Part shown: positions 10,770 to 24,406 of the stretch, piece after piece
How positions within the stretch are numbered: the first letter of the stretch is position 1
Layout of the letters: each line of letters starts with the position of its first letter
From: Bugulina stolonifera
Lineage: Eukaryota > Bryozoa > Gymnolaemata > Cheilostomatida > Bugulidae
Direction: 5' to 3'
Assembly: GCA_935421135.1 (NCBI GenBank)
Contig: OW285187.1
Location: 21,762,429 to 21,826,428 of the forward strand
Length of the DNA stretch: 64,000 nucleotides
Notes under the pieces: model-generated
What the model saw: only the letters and a program-made list of their open reading frames with translations
What the model was told of the DNA's origin: nothing
Database searches by the model: none
Program-made: the position numbers and the translations under genes

Positions 10770-10870
10770 AGCTATTGATCGTAATCAGAAGTTGTCCTCT
10801 CCCAATTTATCTTTTTGAAGAAGAGGAAGATAAATTGGGAGAGAACAACTTCTAATTACGATCAATAGCT
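10770..10870. repeat. Long hairpin (about 44-bp arms) with GTTGTCCTCTC-type ends
   Basis: AGCTATTGATCGTAATCAGA at the left returns as TAATTACGATCAATAGCT at the right, and the arms continue through GAAGTTGTCCTCTCCCAATT against its near-exact complement, leaving a loop of about 13 nt around GAAGAAGAGG. The arms differ at only a few positions. The GAAGTTGTCCTCTC word also occurs at 32854-32867, and in reverse complement at the right edge of the 53.3-53.9-kb element. This suggests a foldback-type MITE family. Confidence 0.75.
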
Positions 10871-11076
10871 ATGGTTGTACCTGCAACTTCTTGCTTTAGG
10901 TCAGTGTTGTACTGAAGCTGAGTACTTGGATTAGCCCTCATTATTTTATTATTAAGGGATATTGTGCGTTATTCTTCTTCTTCTACAAGTGGTTGGCACG
11001 ATCGATGTGAGGTAGCTGCTGACCGCACCAATGCCTTCCACTTTATTCTGTGTATCTTCACGGCTGGCACCCACTG

Positions 11077-11145
11077 CTTTCATGTTCTAGAACATGAAAG
11101 ACTCATGAGCGATAATATAAAGGAGCTCCTTTATATTATCGCTCA
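11077..11145. repeat. Two adjacent perfect palindromes (24 bp and 40 bp)
   Basis: 11077-11100 is a perfect palindrome centred on TCTAGA. 11106-11145 is a perfect 40-bp palindrome centred on GAGCTC, with half-site TGAGCGATAATATAAAGGAG. They are separated by 5 bp. Neither has a spacer, so each could extrude as a cruciform. They may be fold-back remnants of the same element type as 10770-10870. Confidence 0.85.
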
Positions 11146-13278
11146 GCCTCCGCTTTAGTCCTTTTCTTTTGCCTGGCTCACTCATACTCAATGAGCTTCT
11201 TATTTGTAGTTGGTGCATAATGCATGCTTTTGAAATAAACCAACTAACTACTGAAAGTTGTCTCCTCTTTATTTTTTAAAAGAAAGAGAAAACAATTTCA
11301 CAATATACAGTGCCACTTGAGGGTGGGCCTTTCATTGACTATAAAATAAAAAGAGACCATGATTTGGATTTTAATTTTTAATACACGCGTATAGATGAAC
11401 TTGCTTACTAAGCAGCAAATTTAGTCACGCCATCCGCAGAAGTGTCCTTAGAAGGAAAATATCACCTCAATGACATCATTGTTATGCTTATGATGATTAT
11501 ACTACTACCAATGTTTACTAGTAGTGTTGGTATATCATACTTGCCAACGAACAAGACCAAAAAGCTCGGAGCGAATCTGATCTCATCTGCTCAAAATACC
11601 TGAACATAGTTTTGGTGTATATTATTTGAATAAAAATTATTTCTAGAAGGTGTCAAAGGATTCATTCTTGTGTGGCATTTAAATTCTTCTCTTCAATGCA
11701 AATGTTTCATCATAGGTCATATCTTGTGTTGAGTAGGTTTGGCAGCATTTTCACTATTAGGTAGAAAATCAGGTCGGCTAGAAAATTAGTAGGAACAGAC
11801 ACAAATCCAGGGGGTGTCCAAACAAAATATGGACACTTGGTGAGTATTTGTAGTGTATTATAGGGCAAATAATATATTACATGGAATATTGGTAATCAGG
11901 CTGGAGGCAGAATTTTTTAAAATGGAAAGACGCAGTCTTATTTCTATTCTCTCTAAGATTTAGTTGTATATGTATATGCATGACTATAGCAAATTGGTAC
12001 AGTAATCCTGGTTATGTTCATATCTACATACATGTCTAGGTATATCTGTACATGTAGGTACATCTACATGTAGGTATAACGCTTTGTCCAATATTGATCT
12101 ACAATTGAAAAGAACATCTACATGTAAGTGCACAGTCTGTTTCCAGTCTTTGTCATAGACTGTAAACATTGACGAGACTAGGATATGTACATATATAGTG
12201 GAGAAGATCTTAATGATGGGCAAAGATGGACAAATGCTCATCTTAACCTTATAGTTGTTGTGGCTCTGAATACTTTTTGATTCCGAAAGTTTTTTTAATC
12301 TAGGGTAGGCGTGTTTGTATAGCTACACCATATGCTGTGTGTAGCAGTTCCTTTACACTTGCATACAAATAATGTAGACAACTTCCAGTTTCTCATATTT
12401 TGTAACCATACCAGGGAATTTGGCCTATAATACTGTATTACTTGGGAGTTGTCCTTTCATTGACAATGAAATGAAGGCGGAGCTTATATTATTAGTATGA
12501 TGGACTGGCTGTTATCATTAAATACTGATCAGTTGAAGTGAAGACAGCAATTAAACTGCAAGTTGTATTGTTTATTCTGATCTAAATAGTCTAGTAAATA
12601 AATAAAGTGTGACATTTAATTGTTGATAGTCAGCTGGTCTATTCTAAGTGGATTATTACTTATACTCCTAACAGTTCTTGATAGTAGTATTGGATTGTCT
12701 AGCTTTCATGGTAAGTCCTGTTTATTCATCTTACTGAAATTAAGAATTACATTTTAGAATTCATAATAAATATATTATTTATATTGTATTGTATGTTCAC
12801 TATTAATAATGTGGTTGCTACCTCTCATTCATTCTTCTAGCTCTACACCAAAACATCATGTACACATCTGGAACTATTGTAGGTCTAGGTAACTCTCTCA
12901 AATACTTCATCATTTCGTAGATATAGCGACCAACTGCCTGTATAAGGATATTAGTTCATTAGTAAATACTATAAATATGTATTTATAACGAGAGCCTCTC
13001 ATTTTCTGAACTTCTCTGTACGGATTGAGTTCTGAATTCTAATAGAATTATACTATACATACCATAGAATACTGCATTAAAAACTTGTAACATTATAGTG
13101 CAGTAGACTAAAATACAGCCATGCAATAGGTAGGTGCACCTTTCGCTCATTTATAACTTGTGATAAATCCTTATCTTCTAATGAATGTGCCACCAATGAC
13201 TATTGTTATTAAGATAATTGTTTATTTTTATAGAATTTCTCATCATACTGACCGAGACTGGGATACTAAGAGGAAGAG

Positions 13279-16200
13279 ATGGCAATGATTTCCTTGATTA
13301 TATTAATTCATGTCTCTACTTGCCTTCTTGTATCTTGTGCACCTTTAAATAAAGAAACTGAAGATAGTAAGTACATATTACAATACCATTACCCAGTATT
13401 ATACATTGTATTAGTATGGCCATGTTCACATTGTACTCAGTATGTATACATGTACAACTACCATTAGTTGAAATGAGTAGTTTGTTTTCTTTAGTGTTGT
13501 AATGACTTCTGCTTAGGCAAGGGTTAATGTAGGTAAGAGAAGCATATGGAGCCAGTGTATTTGTTTACACCACAGCTACTAACTTTATGGTAGTTTGTGG
13601 CTGCCACATGCTCGCAGTGGCATCAAACCAACCACTCTGCACTGTCAGCTTACCACACACAGCTCATTATACCTGAAATAACAAGTTTTTATTGTTTGCC
13701 ATCCAATAAACACCCCAAAAACTAAAACAGATTTTTTTTTTCAAGCAAGGAGCAGTATAATTTTGGCCCCCAATTAATGAATATTTCAGTAAGAGTTGGG
13801 TTGAATAATACTTATTGTGTCTACAAAATGGGGCCCTATTTTCCAATGAAAACTTGCAAACACAAAGCTTGTATTGTTTTTTTTTATATCTTTACATTTG
13901 ACAGTTAGATGCTGTCTCCATTAGTTCTAACACTGCCACAATAGACTACAATACATTGTACAGTTTGTTTAATTTACTGCTTTTTATGAACAAATATATA
14001 CTACTGTATGAAAGGCGCCAATACATCACCATGACGTGTAGAGTAGCAATTGTAACAGTAAACCTATGAAATACATGTGTCACTGTAGTTTTTGCAATCA
14101 ACTGTTGTTGGTAGATGAACAATCATGTATACTACAATCGTAGAGCATTTAAAAGGGCTTTAACAAACAAATATTGTTTGTTTCTCATTATAGACTTGCC
14201 ACTGCAATTTGAAATTGAGAACAGAAATAATGAAATTAATTTCATTGCATTTAGAATCAATGAACATATTTCTATAGAAAATCTGAGATTAATAACATTC
14301 ACCCATTCCTATTAGGGTTGAGCAAAGCTAGTGAGGTAATTATACGTAACTATTATTATTCAGTTAGTTTATTGTGCCACAGAGTATAATTTAGTGGGGT
14401 TTGGTTTCATTAATGACTGTAATACTATCCTAGTTCATTGAGATCTGCTACATAATTTGTGGCTATCACTTGGTGGACAGGAAGTGGACAGTTCTCAGTA
14501 GCTGACCCCAGTAGCACCTTAATTAGTCACGAAGTTGGAAGTTGAAAACTCAGAACTGTAAAGTAAAAATATCAAGACCAGTTTAGCCATGATATGGAGT
14601 TCAAGGGAGCTTCAGATTAATGAAGGTTTCCTTGCCAATAGTGGAATATTGCTACAAAGTGGTCAAAGCTTTGTTTATAAAATCAAACAATTTGCATGGA
14701 AGAGTGCATGATTATACATGGCTGTAGTGGGTAAAATAGTATAGACCAGCTGAATCATGAATAGACCTATTGTTAGTCTAACAGTCAATTTCAACAAAAT
14801 AAGATTTTAAAAATACCAACATAAAAATTTCTGAGTGCTTGAATGGCTAGACACCTGTGAGCTAGTATTCTAGTAAGAGGTGTATTATTCTAATACTGTC
14901 TGTAATCAAAGTACAATCGATATACAGAAAGGGCCCAGTACTGTTATTCAAATACATAATCAAAGTATGGTGAGTTTGTAAAAAGGCCCAAACCAAGACA
15001 GCCTTCTTACATTTAATGGGCCTAACAAAACTCTTCAGGAAATATAAAATTGCATACACTTCAATCTATAAGGTAGCTGTGAGGTAGATTACAAGTGGCT
15101 AATATACATACTCATGTCAAATAGTTGAGTAACTAAATGTGAATTTTTTGACTTTGACTTTTGTGTACTGAAGACAATGTTTATCTTCTACTGTGTATTA
15201 AGTCAACATCACTAAGTCAACTGTTGTGGTATTGTCTATCAAGAATCAGCCGTTACCAGCTTAACATCTTTTATCTTCTGTAATGGGCTGTGATTCTCTA
15301 AATGTAAGATAAGAAATCCCTCCGTACGCTCCTCGCGTACCTTTGGCAAACAAAACTCATGCTTATTTTAACAATAAATATGTTCATCGTATTTGTAGCT
15401 ACAACCAGTGGGTATTCATACGACAGTCAACTAATAGTAGCCTTAGAAGGCGAAGATTTTGCATATCTACCATGTAACGCTCGAGGCGGTAATCGGGGCA
15501 TAGATTGGATACATTGGTTTAAAGATGAAGACCGGATTGATATCCGAAAGAATTCGTAAGTGTCTTATGACTGTAGTTGTTCTGTTTGCATGGCTTCATC
15601 GTTTTTGTTGGTGCTGCATGAACAATGTTATAAATAATAGATGGTAGTTCAGTGCATGAACTAGTATCACACAATTTAAATATTAAAATCTACTGTGAAA
15701 TTTGTCCTGAAACATGGTGCATAGAATTCTCAGGGGTATAATATCAGGCAATAATTTACTTGGCTGCTTTAAGGAGAAATCAGCACTGAGGTGCACTGTA
15801 GGTGGCTGCTGCTTTATTCAAACTGAAAGCATGTTTTCAGTTGACACCAAATGTGTAGATGTGTAGTATATAATATTAATCTATCTGTCTATCTGTCTAG
15901 TGTTACCACTGGTATATACAAATATAAGTCACAGAGGTAAGTTATGCTGCTGCTGACGCTGACACAGGACTGGTCTACCAGTACCAAGTGTTTCTCTAAC
16001 ACTTATTGGTCAGATAATTTAGCACCGTGTGACCCGATTTTCTCACTTCTAATATTTCAGTTGACATGTCTTAGTTACCAAACTAAGACTGTGTTTGCCT
16101 TCTTTATTACTTGCTATCTCTCCTCACATAGCCTACACTGTTTCGTTACATTCTGTTCCAACTTCATAATTGTATATTTTTATAAAACTCTTAGTTTAGT

Positions 16201-19200
16201 ATAAATTCTTGTGTACTTACCCAAATTGATCAAACTGAATAGATTGTGTTGCTGCTAACTATCCAGAATTAATGAACTACCAAATTCAACGATAATATAA
16301 TGCATTCAGATGATTTCCTATCATAATTTTGCTATCCACCTGACACCTTGGTACACTTGTCAATTGTCTATTCTTCCCCTGAATGGGTGGATAAAGTCTT
16401 TGGTAAAGGGAACAGTGCATAGAGAGCTCTGCTGATTAACTATTATTCCAGGTGTGATTTCTACAAATTGGCAATGTATCCAGGATACATATCTGGGAAA
16501 ATATCGCAACTGATTGGTGTTATTATGTAAGATTGAGGTCTGTGGTGTGGTATATGAACACTGTCAGCTATGATCTTTAGGTATGCAATTTCGGATACTG
16601 GGGATTTGAAGGTGAAAAACGTGAAGAAGGAAGCAGCAGGAGAATATAAGTGCAAAATCACAAGAGAAGGTTCTGTGGAAGTAAAATATATTCAACTTAA
16701 AGTACTTGATAAGCCAGATCATGTGGATAAAGATACAGGTAGCTGGCCATCATCCACTCTTCTCTACTGCTAGTTTAGGATGCATAGAAAGCTAAATTGA
16801 ACACCAAAAGATTATCTGTGGATTACACTTTACATGTACATGTTAGAGACAAACGTTATTGTTATTTCTTGAAGGTCCCCTCGAGTGGCTCTTGCCTAGT
16901 GAGGATGAGACTCACCAGGTTGTTGCATCAATCGATGGAATGGCTACATTTACTTGCTATGTCCGAGGCGCACCAGATATACATGCTGAGTGGTTTGAAG
17001 ATGGGACTCCCATTGGCGAAGGCAAGAACATGATTAGGAGAAATGTAAGTGCATAACAGAAGTTCTCCTTTGGCAGTTAGAGTTGATTTGAATATTTACT
17101 TTTGTGCTAATATAGGAATATTTCCAGTATGTTCATATTGTGGTAAGTGCATGTACTGGGCTCGTGTTATGTCTTGCATACCGTATTATTATGTTTAAGG
17201 AATAACATCATAAAAATGCATCTTATATAAGGAAAACATCACAAAAATGTGCCCTATGCTATTATTATATTATAAAAGTTAACTTACATTAACATCTTCT
17301 CGTATATGAACTAGTGCATATTTTACAATGTATCGTATGTGTAGAGTATTTACTGAATTTCTGAGAGCATAGCTACATGTATATTATACTGCTATGTCCG
17401 TATTTGATAAATAGGTGAAATACAGGAACTATGAGGTTGGCTCTCATACAAAGATGCTATGGAGGAGCGTTTCAAAGGACGACCATGGGAAGACGATCAG
17501 TTGTGTAGTCACCCAGATTACGGAGTCTCACGAGACACGTGTTCTCAACAGGAGCTTCGTTCTTCTAGTACAGAGTAAGTAGAGGATAATATAGCCAATC
17601 AAAAAGTTTTGTTCTACATGTTGTTCGAATTTTGTAAATTTATAACACGTTTGTTTTTAGGTGATAGTGGTATTCCACCGACGATAATCAACGAGAACCT
17701 GGAACCACTTGTGGCATACAAAGGAAAGAACTTTACCTACGAATGCCGCATCATAAAGCTGGGAGAATTTGACAGATATGTACACTTTATTTGGGGGAGA
17801 TATCATGGTAGGAATGAGGTTACAGGTGGTCTCAATGTTACCACAGTAAACACTACTTCCATCCTGACTATCCAGAACGTCACGGAAGCTGATGCCGGTC
17901 AGTACATGTGCTACGTCACTAACAGGAAAGTCAAAGACTACAAGATATTCAACCTGACAGTTGTTGACCCAACAGGTGAGTGACCACTTGTCAGCGGTAC
18001 GACTTGTCAACTTGATGGACTATTATATTTCCCATCTTCAGTTCTACCAAGGCCATCTTGTTTAATTCTGGGTATTGTAAAGATAGATCATTGGTGTAGA
18101 CTGTAGGCCCACTGCAGGTCTCAGGTTTTCTGAAAACTATTTCATTTAGAATTTGAGTCTTGCATGATAGATATCGATATTAGTGGAAACCATTCACCAG
18201 ATTTTGACTTCTGCTCTGTTCTCCCACAGCCACTGCAGACAAGAGAGAAGTGGTAGCAAATGATGAAAGTGCCATGACTACTCTACTAGTAGCAATAACA
18301 GCAGGAGTAGTAATAGTAGTAGTGGCTGTGGCTGCTGCAATCGCATGTCTTAAAAAGAGAAAGCCAGCCAAACACCCTAAGAAAAGGATTATACTATTAG
18401 CACCAGTGAGTAAAGCCAAGTTAGCTGCTGTAGAAGAGGCAGCCATTGGTATCGCTGTCATAAACCTGTTGAATATTTCTGATTGGTCACCAGACTCTAA
18501 CTGAACAATTATATTACACTCCATTGATCTTTGGTCTTCAAGCAGTTTCTGTCTCTGATTCTAACATCACTAGTTCAAATTTCAAAACCAGTCAAAGAAA
18601 TCTTTAGCTAAAAGGAAATTGGGCAAGTCTGGTAGGATGATCAGTAAAATACTGTTATTGTAGTAGGATGGGAAATGTTTCTGTTGGGTGTACAAGTAGA
18701 ACTAGTGGTGGGGGGATATAAGTTGCATCCCATGGCCAATGCTTATTTCTTATTTCTGTCTCTACGGCCTGATTACATTTTAGACTGACACATATGACGA
18801 TTTTATGAAGGATTCCTCATCAGACCTGGCTGAGCCTCTCATGCCCCCAATGGTGCGTATTCAGGGCGGAAGAAACAGGCTATCTTCAGAGATCTGCTCA
18901 TACTCTGACTATGAATTCCCTCTTGACGAACAATGGGAGATACGACCTAGAAACAGGTATTACTAGTTGTCATAATATTATCTTTGGATTTATAGAATAT
19001 ACATGTAGGTCACACTTTGTGTCACAACTATTCCAAGGTTACTCTGTACTGTGTGGCTGTACTATTTAGCCTCGCCTCTTTGAATTATTAAACAGTTGGC
19101 TATTGAATCAGATTTTTGTGTTGCTGGGATTAGAGAGTTAATTTGGATAATATTCTAAAACATAGTAAACTATTTACTGTTCATATTAATTGTTCAAAAG

Positions 19201-22200
19201 TTATCAACATGGAAAGGACAGATGAACTACCTTACTATAAATGATTATGAAACTTTCACTTCTATACCTACAGTACTTAGTGTTAAAACAAAGTGGGATA
19301 GACCAGGTTTTTAATTCACTAGAGTCGAAGATGTTTCTTTATTCGATGGTGGTATTATCCCTTGACGCACTTGTGTTTTGAGGGCTTAGAATTCAGGCTA
19401 TCAATAAAGATGTGTTGAACCAAATGATAACACTAATAAGGATGAAAATCTGTTCACAATTAATAATTTACGTGTTGAGCCAGGCAAAAATCAATTAGCA
19501 ATATTAGAGGAGTTTGAGAGTGCATCCATGTGTCCGCACTCACCCACCCTCTATCCAATACTTTGCTTCCAAAACATGCATAGCTTATTCCATGTCATTG
19601 TTGTGCCAAAGTCCAAAAATATTATTGCAGGAAAGACCATTAATAATAATGGAATAGACTTTCACTGGAACCTATGTACTTTCCACTTTGTATTAGCATA
19701 TATCTATTGCATGATCGGTGCCTACATGTCAAGGAGCTAGGGCCATTTGACACTGTTGTGAAAACGAGAGTTGTAAATTAATTTATGAAGGGTTGTCAGT
19801 TGGTGCACTGGTGATCTACTGTACAACATGTGATACCCTGTGAAAACTTTATCATGTTATGCATACCTAAAGCAATAGGAATTGTTTAGATTATTTGCAT
19901 GGTGTTTTATTACACAGTGGATATATCTATTTTTAACCTGATGCCTAAAAGTTATCTTCATACCACCATAAACAGCTCCGTCACCTTGTCAGCACCAGGG
20001 ATAAGTGCATGTAGTAAAATTTGTATCGCCTTGCTGCGTCCTTAACCCTCTCAGTCACGAAATGTAACACTAAAAATAAATTTTTTGTTAAAAAGATTCA
20101 TGCAATGGCAACTGTTTGAAATCCTATCCGTCCATGTTTGTTGTTCACACTCATCACAATGACAGACACTTGTGTTGAATGGGATGCTGCCCAAACGCTG
20201 ACACCCTAGTATTGTCTGTTCTTAAGGACATAATCCAATAACTGCTGACTAAACATACTGTAGACTTGATGTAAGCTTAATTTATATTACAATTAAATAA
20301 ACAATATAGTTGTTAGCAGTGGGGCCCCTACTCAACTCCACTTATTGGATTACATCTCTTAGATCATATCAAACTACCAAATAGATCTGTATTGAATTAT
20401 TAACTCCATGAGGCATACTGTACTTCCCCAACACATACAGATGACACTAAAAATGGAGTCAAAATTTTTATGAAGCTTGTTCTGAGAGATGATTAACTGT
20501 CCACTATGACTCATCTTGTTGATTGTTTACAGGGTTGAAATGATGCATCTACTAGGAGAGGGAGCATTTGGTTGCGTCTACTATGCAGAGCTAAAACCAG
20601 CAGCTTCGGATGACAACAGTGTGGTCAACCCAGTAGCAGTGAAGATGCTCAAAGGTAATCTAATGAATCATTTAATGATGAATCTCAACTTTTTTTAGAA
20701 TTGCATCATGGCGTCTTTTAGTGCAATTTGCTCCTTGAAAATTGATAACTGTTGGCTTAGAGTTAGTGTAGGTAGATATCTATTACTGTATGTCTAAAGA
20801 TTAGTAGGTACCGCTATCTACAGAGCACCCTCTAGCCGCCCCTTACCTCCCCAGCACTCTATCTAATGTGTTTACTACATTGGTTGTCTACCCACCACCA
20901 CCTTCTCAATCTCAACAACTTGTGGCTTTTCTATTACTCGATGTCTTTCATGAGAATATCTTTGATCTCTCTCTTGTGTGGCCACTGGGTCACATAGAGC
21001 TACTCAAAGACTAGTCAGCACAACATTTTAAGACATGAAATAGTAATACTACCCATGCTTTGAAATTCATGCTTCAATCGTGAGACTTCAGACACCCTCT
21101 GTGATGTAATTCAATAATTTTGTAAATTGCAGCTGATGCCACTGACAAAGAGCTGGTCGACTTGGTGCAGGAGCTTGAAGTCATGAAAAGATTTGCTCAA
21201 CACAAAAATATAATCAACTTGATTGGCTGTATGACAAGAGACGGCCCTCTTTACGTCATAGTAGAATATGCAAGACACGGTAACTTACGAGATTTTCTAA
21301 GAACCCACAGGCCAAGGTCTACCTTGGGAAGCGGAGGAGTGGGCAATGGAACTTCATATGATGACTTTAATCTTACTCACAAACACCTGGTCTCCTTCTC
21401 CTATCAGATTGCTAGTGGCATGCAGTATTTAGCCACAAATCAGGTAACTTTACAGACATACTTTTGTATTATTTGTTTACATTTGTGCACTATATCTATT
21501 CCTGCTAGTTTAAGTGCAAATTACATGATGTGGAGGAGCGTTTCTTATTAGTTGTGTGATATTTCCTCAAATTCAGTTACAAGAAAAGGGTGTTATTTGT
21601 AAACAAAGGCAGAGTCTTGTATTTTATTAGAACAGTTCTTCTATGGGCTGTGATTCATCTCAAGTTATGGCGGGCTACTATTATATCTGTGGATGCTTGT
21701 TTATGCTCTATCTGCTATTATTAACTGCCAAAGAAATAAGCAATAATATTGCAAATTTTAATTACTTTCACAGGCTCTTTGTATAATAACTATAAAATCT
21801 GTGAAATCATGATCCTTTGAACAGCCTGTGACTTGACTTTGACACTCTGTGGTTTATTTCCTTACCACTGGCTGACAACAACAACCACTTGATCACTCTG
21901 CCATTTCGAGGAAGAATTGCACAAGTCAGCAGTTGGCACCAAATTCTAAATTTATAGCTTCAAATCCTTCAATTTATTTTTATCAATCACTCAAATATGA
22001 ATTCAGTGATTTAATCAGTTTCAGCTGGACAAATAGGATTAAGACTGACAGTTTGATAAAGCAATGTCATTATGTAACTGTACCCTTCTCCTTCTAATCA
22101 TACTTATTAGACTGTCATCCCCAAGACATGTGTACAATAACATAATACATGTATGTGGTAAATAATCTAATAATGTCAATTTATTATTATTAACTTATTT

Positions 22201-24406
22201 TAGTGTCTACACCGAGATTTGGCTGCTAGAAATATTCTAGTTGGAGATGACTATGTCATGAAGATAGCAGACTTTGGACTATCAAGAAACGTTGCCCAGA
22301 CTGACTACTATAAGAAACTGACAGAAGGAAAGCTGCCAATCAAATGGATGGCCCCTGAAGCCCTCATCGACAGAAAATATACTTCCAAAAGCGATGTGTA
22401 AGTTTCTAAACTTTTCCACATTTTTCGATGCACACTAAGCAGAGCAATGAGTCTATATTATGGCTATACCATGTCACCTGTTTTAGCTAGGTGAATAAAT
22501 GCCATAGGTTCTAATTATTTTGTGCTAATGGTATATAGGATTATTTGAGTGTGTAATATGATGGGTTATGGTTACTGGGCAATGGGTGGTCTCCTATTAC
22601 CTTAGCACCTGTGAACAGCAAATGTCATTATGGTGATAGGTTAGACTTTACATTACAACTAATAACAATAGAGCGAAATAAATTATGACAATATCAATAG
22701 GTTATAGATAAACACCTTGAGCCACTGGCTATTTTCAACGCTATACTAACCCATGCAAACATTTCATCCATTTGCTAGGGTAGTGAAATATTACTCCTCT
22801 TCTGTTTAAACAGCACTGACAACACCAATTATAGTACTACATCCATCTTAGCATTAATGTATTTTACAGTTCCATTTGAGTACAGAGTAAGTGCAGGTGA
22901 TGGCTTTGCTGCCTAGCTGTCTTAGAGAAGGGAAATACCATATTCAAAGATATGTCACAACTTTGTGTATTTACTAAATAATCATGACAATTGGTTGTTT
23001 TAGATGGGCATATGGAGTGCTGTTGTGGGAGATATTTACCCTGGGAGGTACTCCATACCCTACTGTTCCACATGAGAGATTGTTTGAAGCCCTGAGAGAG
23101 GGACACAGGATGGACAAACCCACCTACAGTTCAGAAGCTCTGTACGTTCTGATGAGACAGTGCTGGCAATACCACCCTGCTCAAAGACCAACATTCTCTG
23201 AGATCATGGATGATGTGGATTCTATACTGGAGAAAACAGAAGACGTGAGTAGATCAGATGTTGAATTTTATTCCTCCACGATATAGTTACCTACTTGATT
23301 CCTTTGTGGTTTTCGCTGTTCTTGATGCCAATAGGAACAGTAATAAAAATGTTATCAAAAAGCTGTGGCCATATAAAAACTATGCAGAGTACAAAAAAGA
23401 AAGAGAAAGCAGAAAAACAGACAGTCTATTTGGTACAATGAATGCAGATAGAATACTAACAGGCTTCAGTTGTAAGTAGTGGCACAAGACTGTACCTCAG
23501 ACTCCATCATAAACTGGCTGCAGGAAGCTCTATGAATTAATAACACACTCATTCAAACTACCGAAAATAACTAATTACGCAGAAAACCATTAGTAAAGAT
23601 CTGCATTTACTTCTTATGATTGTATATGCATGTTATAAATTATAGTCTGCTTATTTATTATTAAAACTTCTCCTCCCCTATTTGTTAATAAACAGTAAAA
23701 AGGTGCAGACCTTTTGAAAGCTAATCATAAACAGGCTTTCAACATTAACTCATCCGTTTACTTAACTTGATTAAGGTTTATAAAGGTAATTTTCAACCTT
23801 TCTTTCAGTCTACTACTGCAAGCAATCTGGCAGCTAACTCTCTTGCTTGCGAGGTAGTTATTAAGTGTTCCTAATGTAGAAATAACTGCATTATGACGTT
23901 AGTCGTCCATACTTGCTTGTAATGTGTTTGGGAATTAGTAAAATCTAGAGCTCTACTCATCCTGCCATTTGTTCAGTATGCATTCCAACAACTTTCCTCG
24001 TGTCAAATGATGTTTTTATATAAGATTACTTTCCGTTATAGAGACTTATTCACCGTAATGCAAACAATACACGCATTTGTTGTTGAACGTTAATCCTGGC
24101 GCCTTTCTATTAGCTCCTGCTACCTTCTTCACTTGTATTTGTTAACTCCCTCATCCAAGAGCAGTTATATAGCCAGCTATAACAATAATAACAATGACAA
24201 TTCTTGGACATATCAATTTCATTTATTTTGTCAAACAAATAACGTAACCTATGTTTCTCTTTCTATAGGAGTACCTTGAGGTGGATTGCTCGCCAGTAAC
24301 TACTCCCCGGGAGAGTACGACCTCTCCTTGCACCAGCACCACTAGCTTCAGCGACAAAGAACAGCCTCCGGAGTTACCTGTGCCACCTGTCGGTTTGTTT
24401 GTCTAG
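13279..24406 (+). CDS. FGFR: Fibroblast growth factor receptor-type tyrosine kinase, complete
   Basis: A single-pass membrane receptor kinase. Exons: 13279-13366, 15399-15555, 16581-16738, 16875-17044, 17116-17142, 17415-17574, 17661-17975, 18230-18405, 18784-18956, 20533-20654, 21133-21443, 22204-22397, 23004-23244, 24269-24406. The join is in frame throughout: 809 aa plus stop, close to vertebrate FGFR1. Order: signal peptide ([17 protein letters not shown]), Ig1, Ig2, Ig3, transmembrane segment (about 375-394) with KKRK after it, juxtamembrane region ending in an FGFR-like [11 protein letters not shown], then kinase. Visible: Gly loop GEGAFGCV (483-490), VAVK Lys512, HRDLAARN (622-629), DFG (642-644), twin activation tyrosines DYYKK (654/655), WMAPEAL, and a C-tail EYLEV (Tyr766) resembling the FGFR PLC-gamma site. 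The catalytic machinery is intact. An ATG at 15359 in frame with exon 2 could give an alternative short signal peptide. A polyadenylation-type AATAAA lies at 25161. Confidence 0.93.
13435..18120. repeat. Source or sister unit of the FGFR tandem duplication
   Basis: This unit matches 141-7060 collinearly through introns as well as exons; for example GACGCTGACACAGGACTGG in the Ig1 intron is identical in both copies. Differences: it has about 1.27 kb (14070-15340) in intron 1 absent from the first copy, and lacks the 3.1-kb insert and the SINE found there. Both ends lie in introns (intron 1 and the intron before the transmembrane exon), so only the ectodomain was duplicated. Confidence 0.85.

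Larger units (their letters stand above)
9890..13200. other. Spacer upstream of the full FGFR gene
   Basis: No gene is supported here. The stretch holds TACATGTA-rich microsatellite (about 10408-10430), a 101-bp hairpin (10770-10870), two perfect palindromes (11077-11145) and low-complexity A/T-rich DNA. The last few hundred bases before 13279 presumably contain the FGFR promoter and 5' UTR, but I cannot point to a specific element. Confidence 0.5.

Noticed and set aside
1656..16204. Paired 84-86-codon frames at 1656-1910 and 15944-16204 with similar translations
   Set aside because: They lie in the Ig1 intron of the two FGFR copies. Their similarity follows from the recent duplication of the whole intron, not from protein constraint.
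18250..18504. Read-through of the transmembrane exon to a stop at about 18504
   Set aside because: The donor GTGAGT at 18406 and the in-phase juxtamembrane exon at 18784 with FGFR-like sequence show normal splicing; the extension beyond 18405 is intronic.
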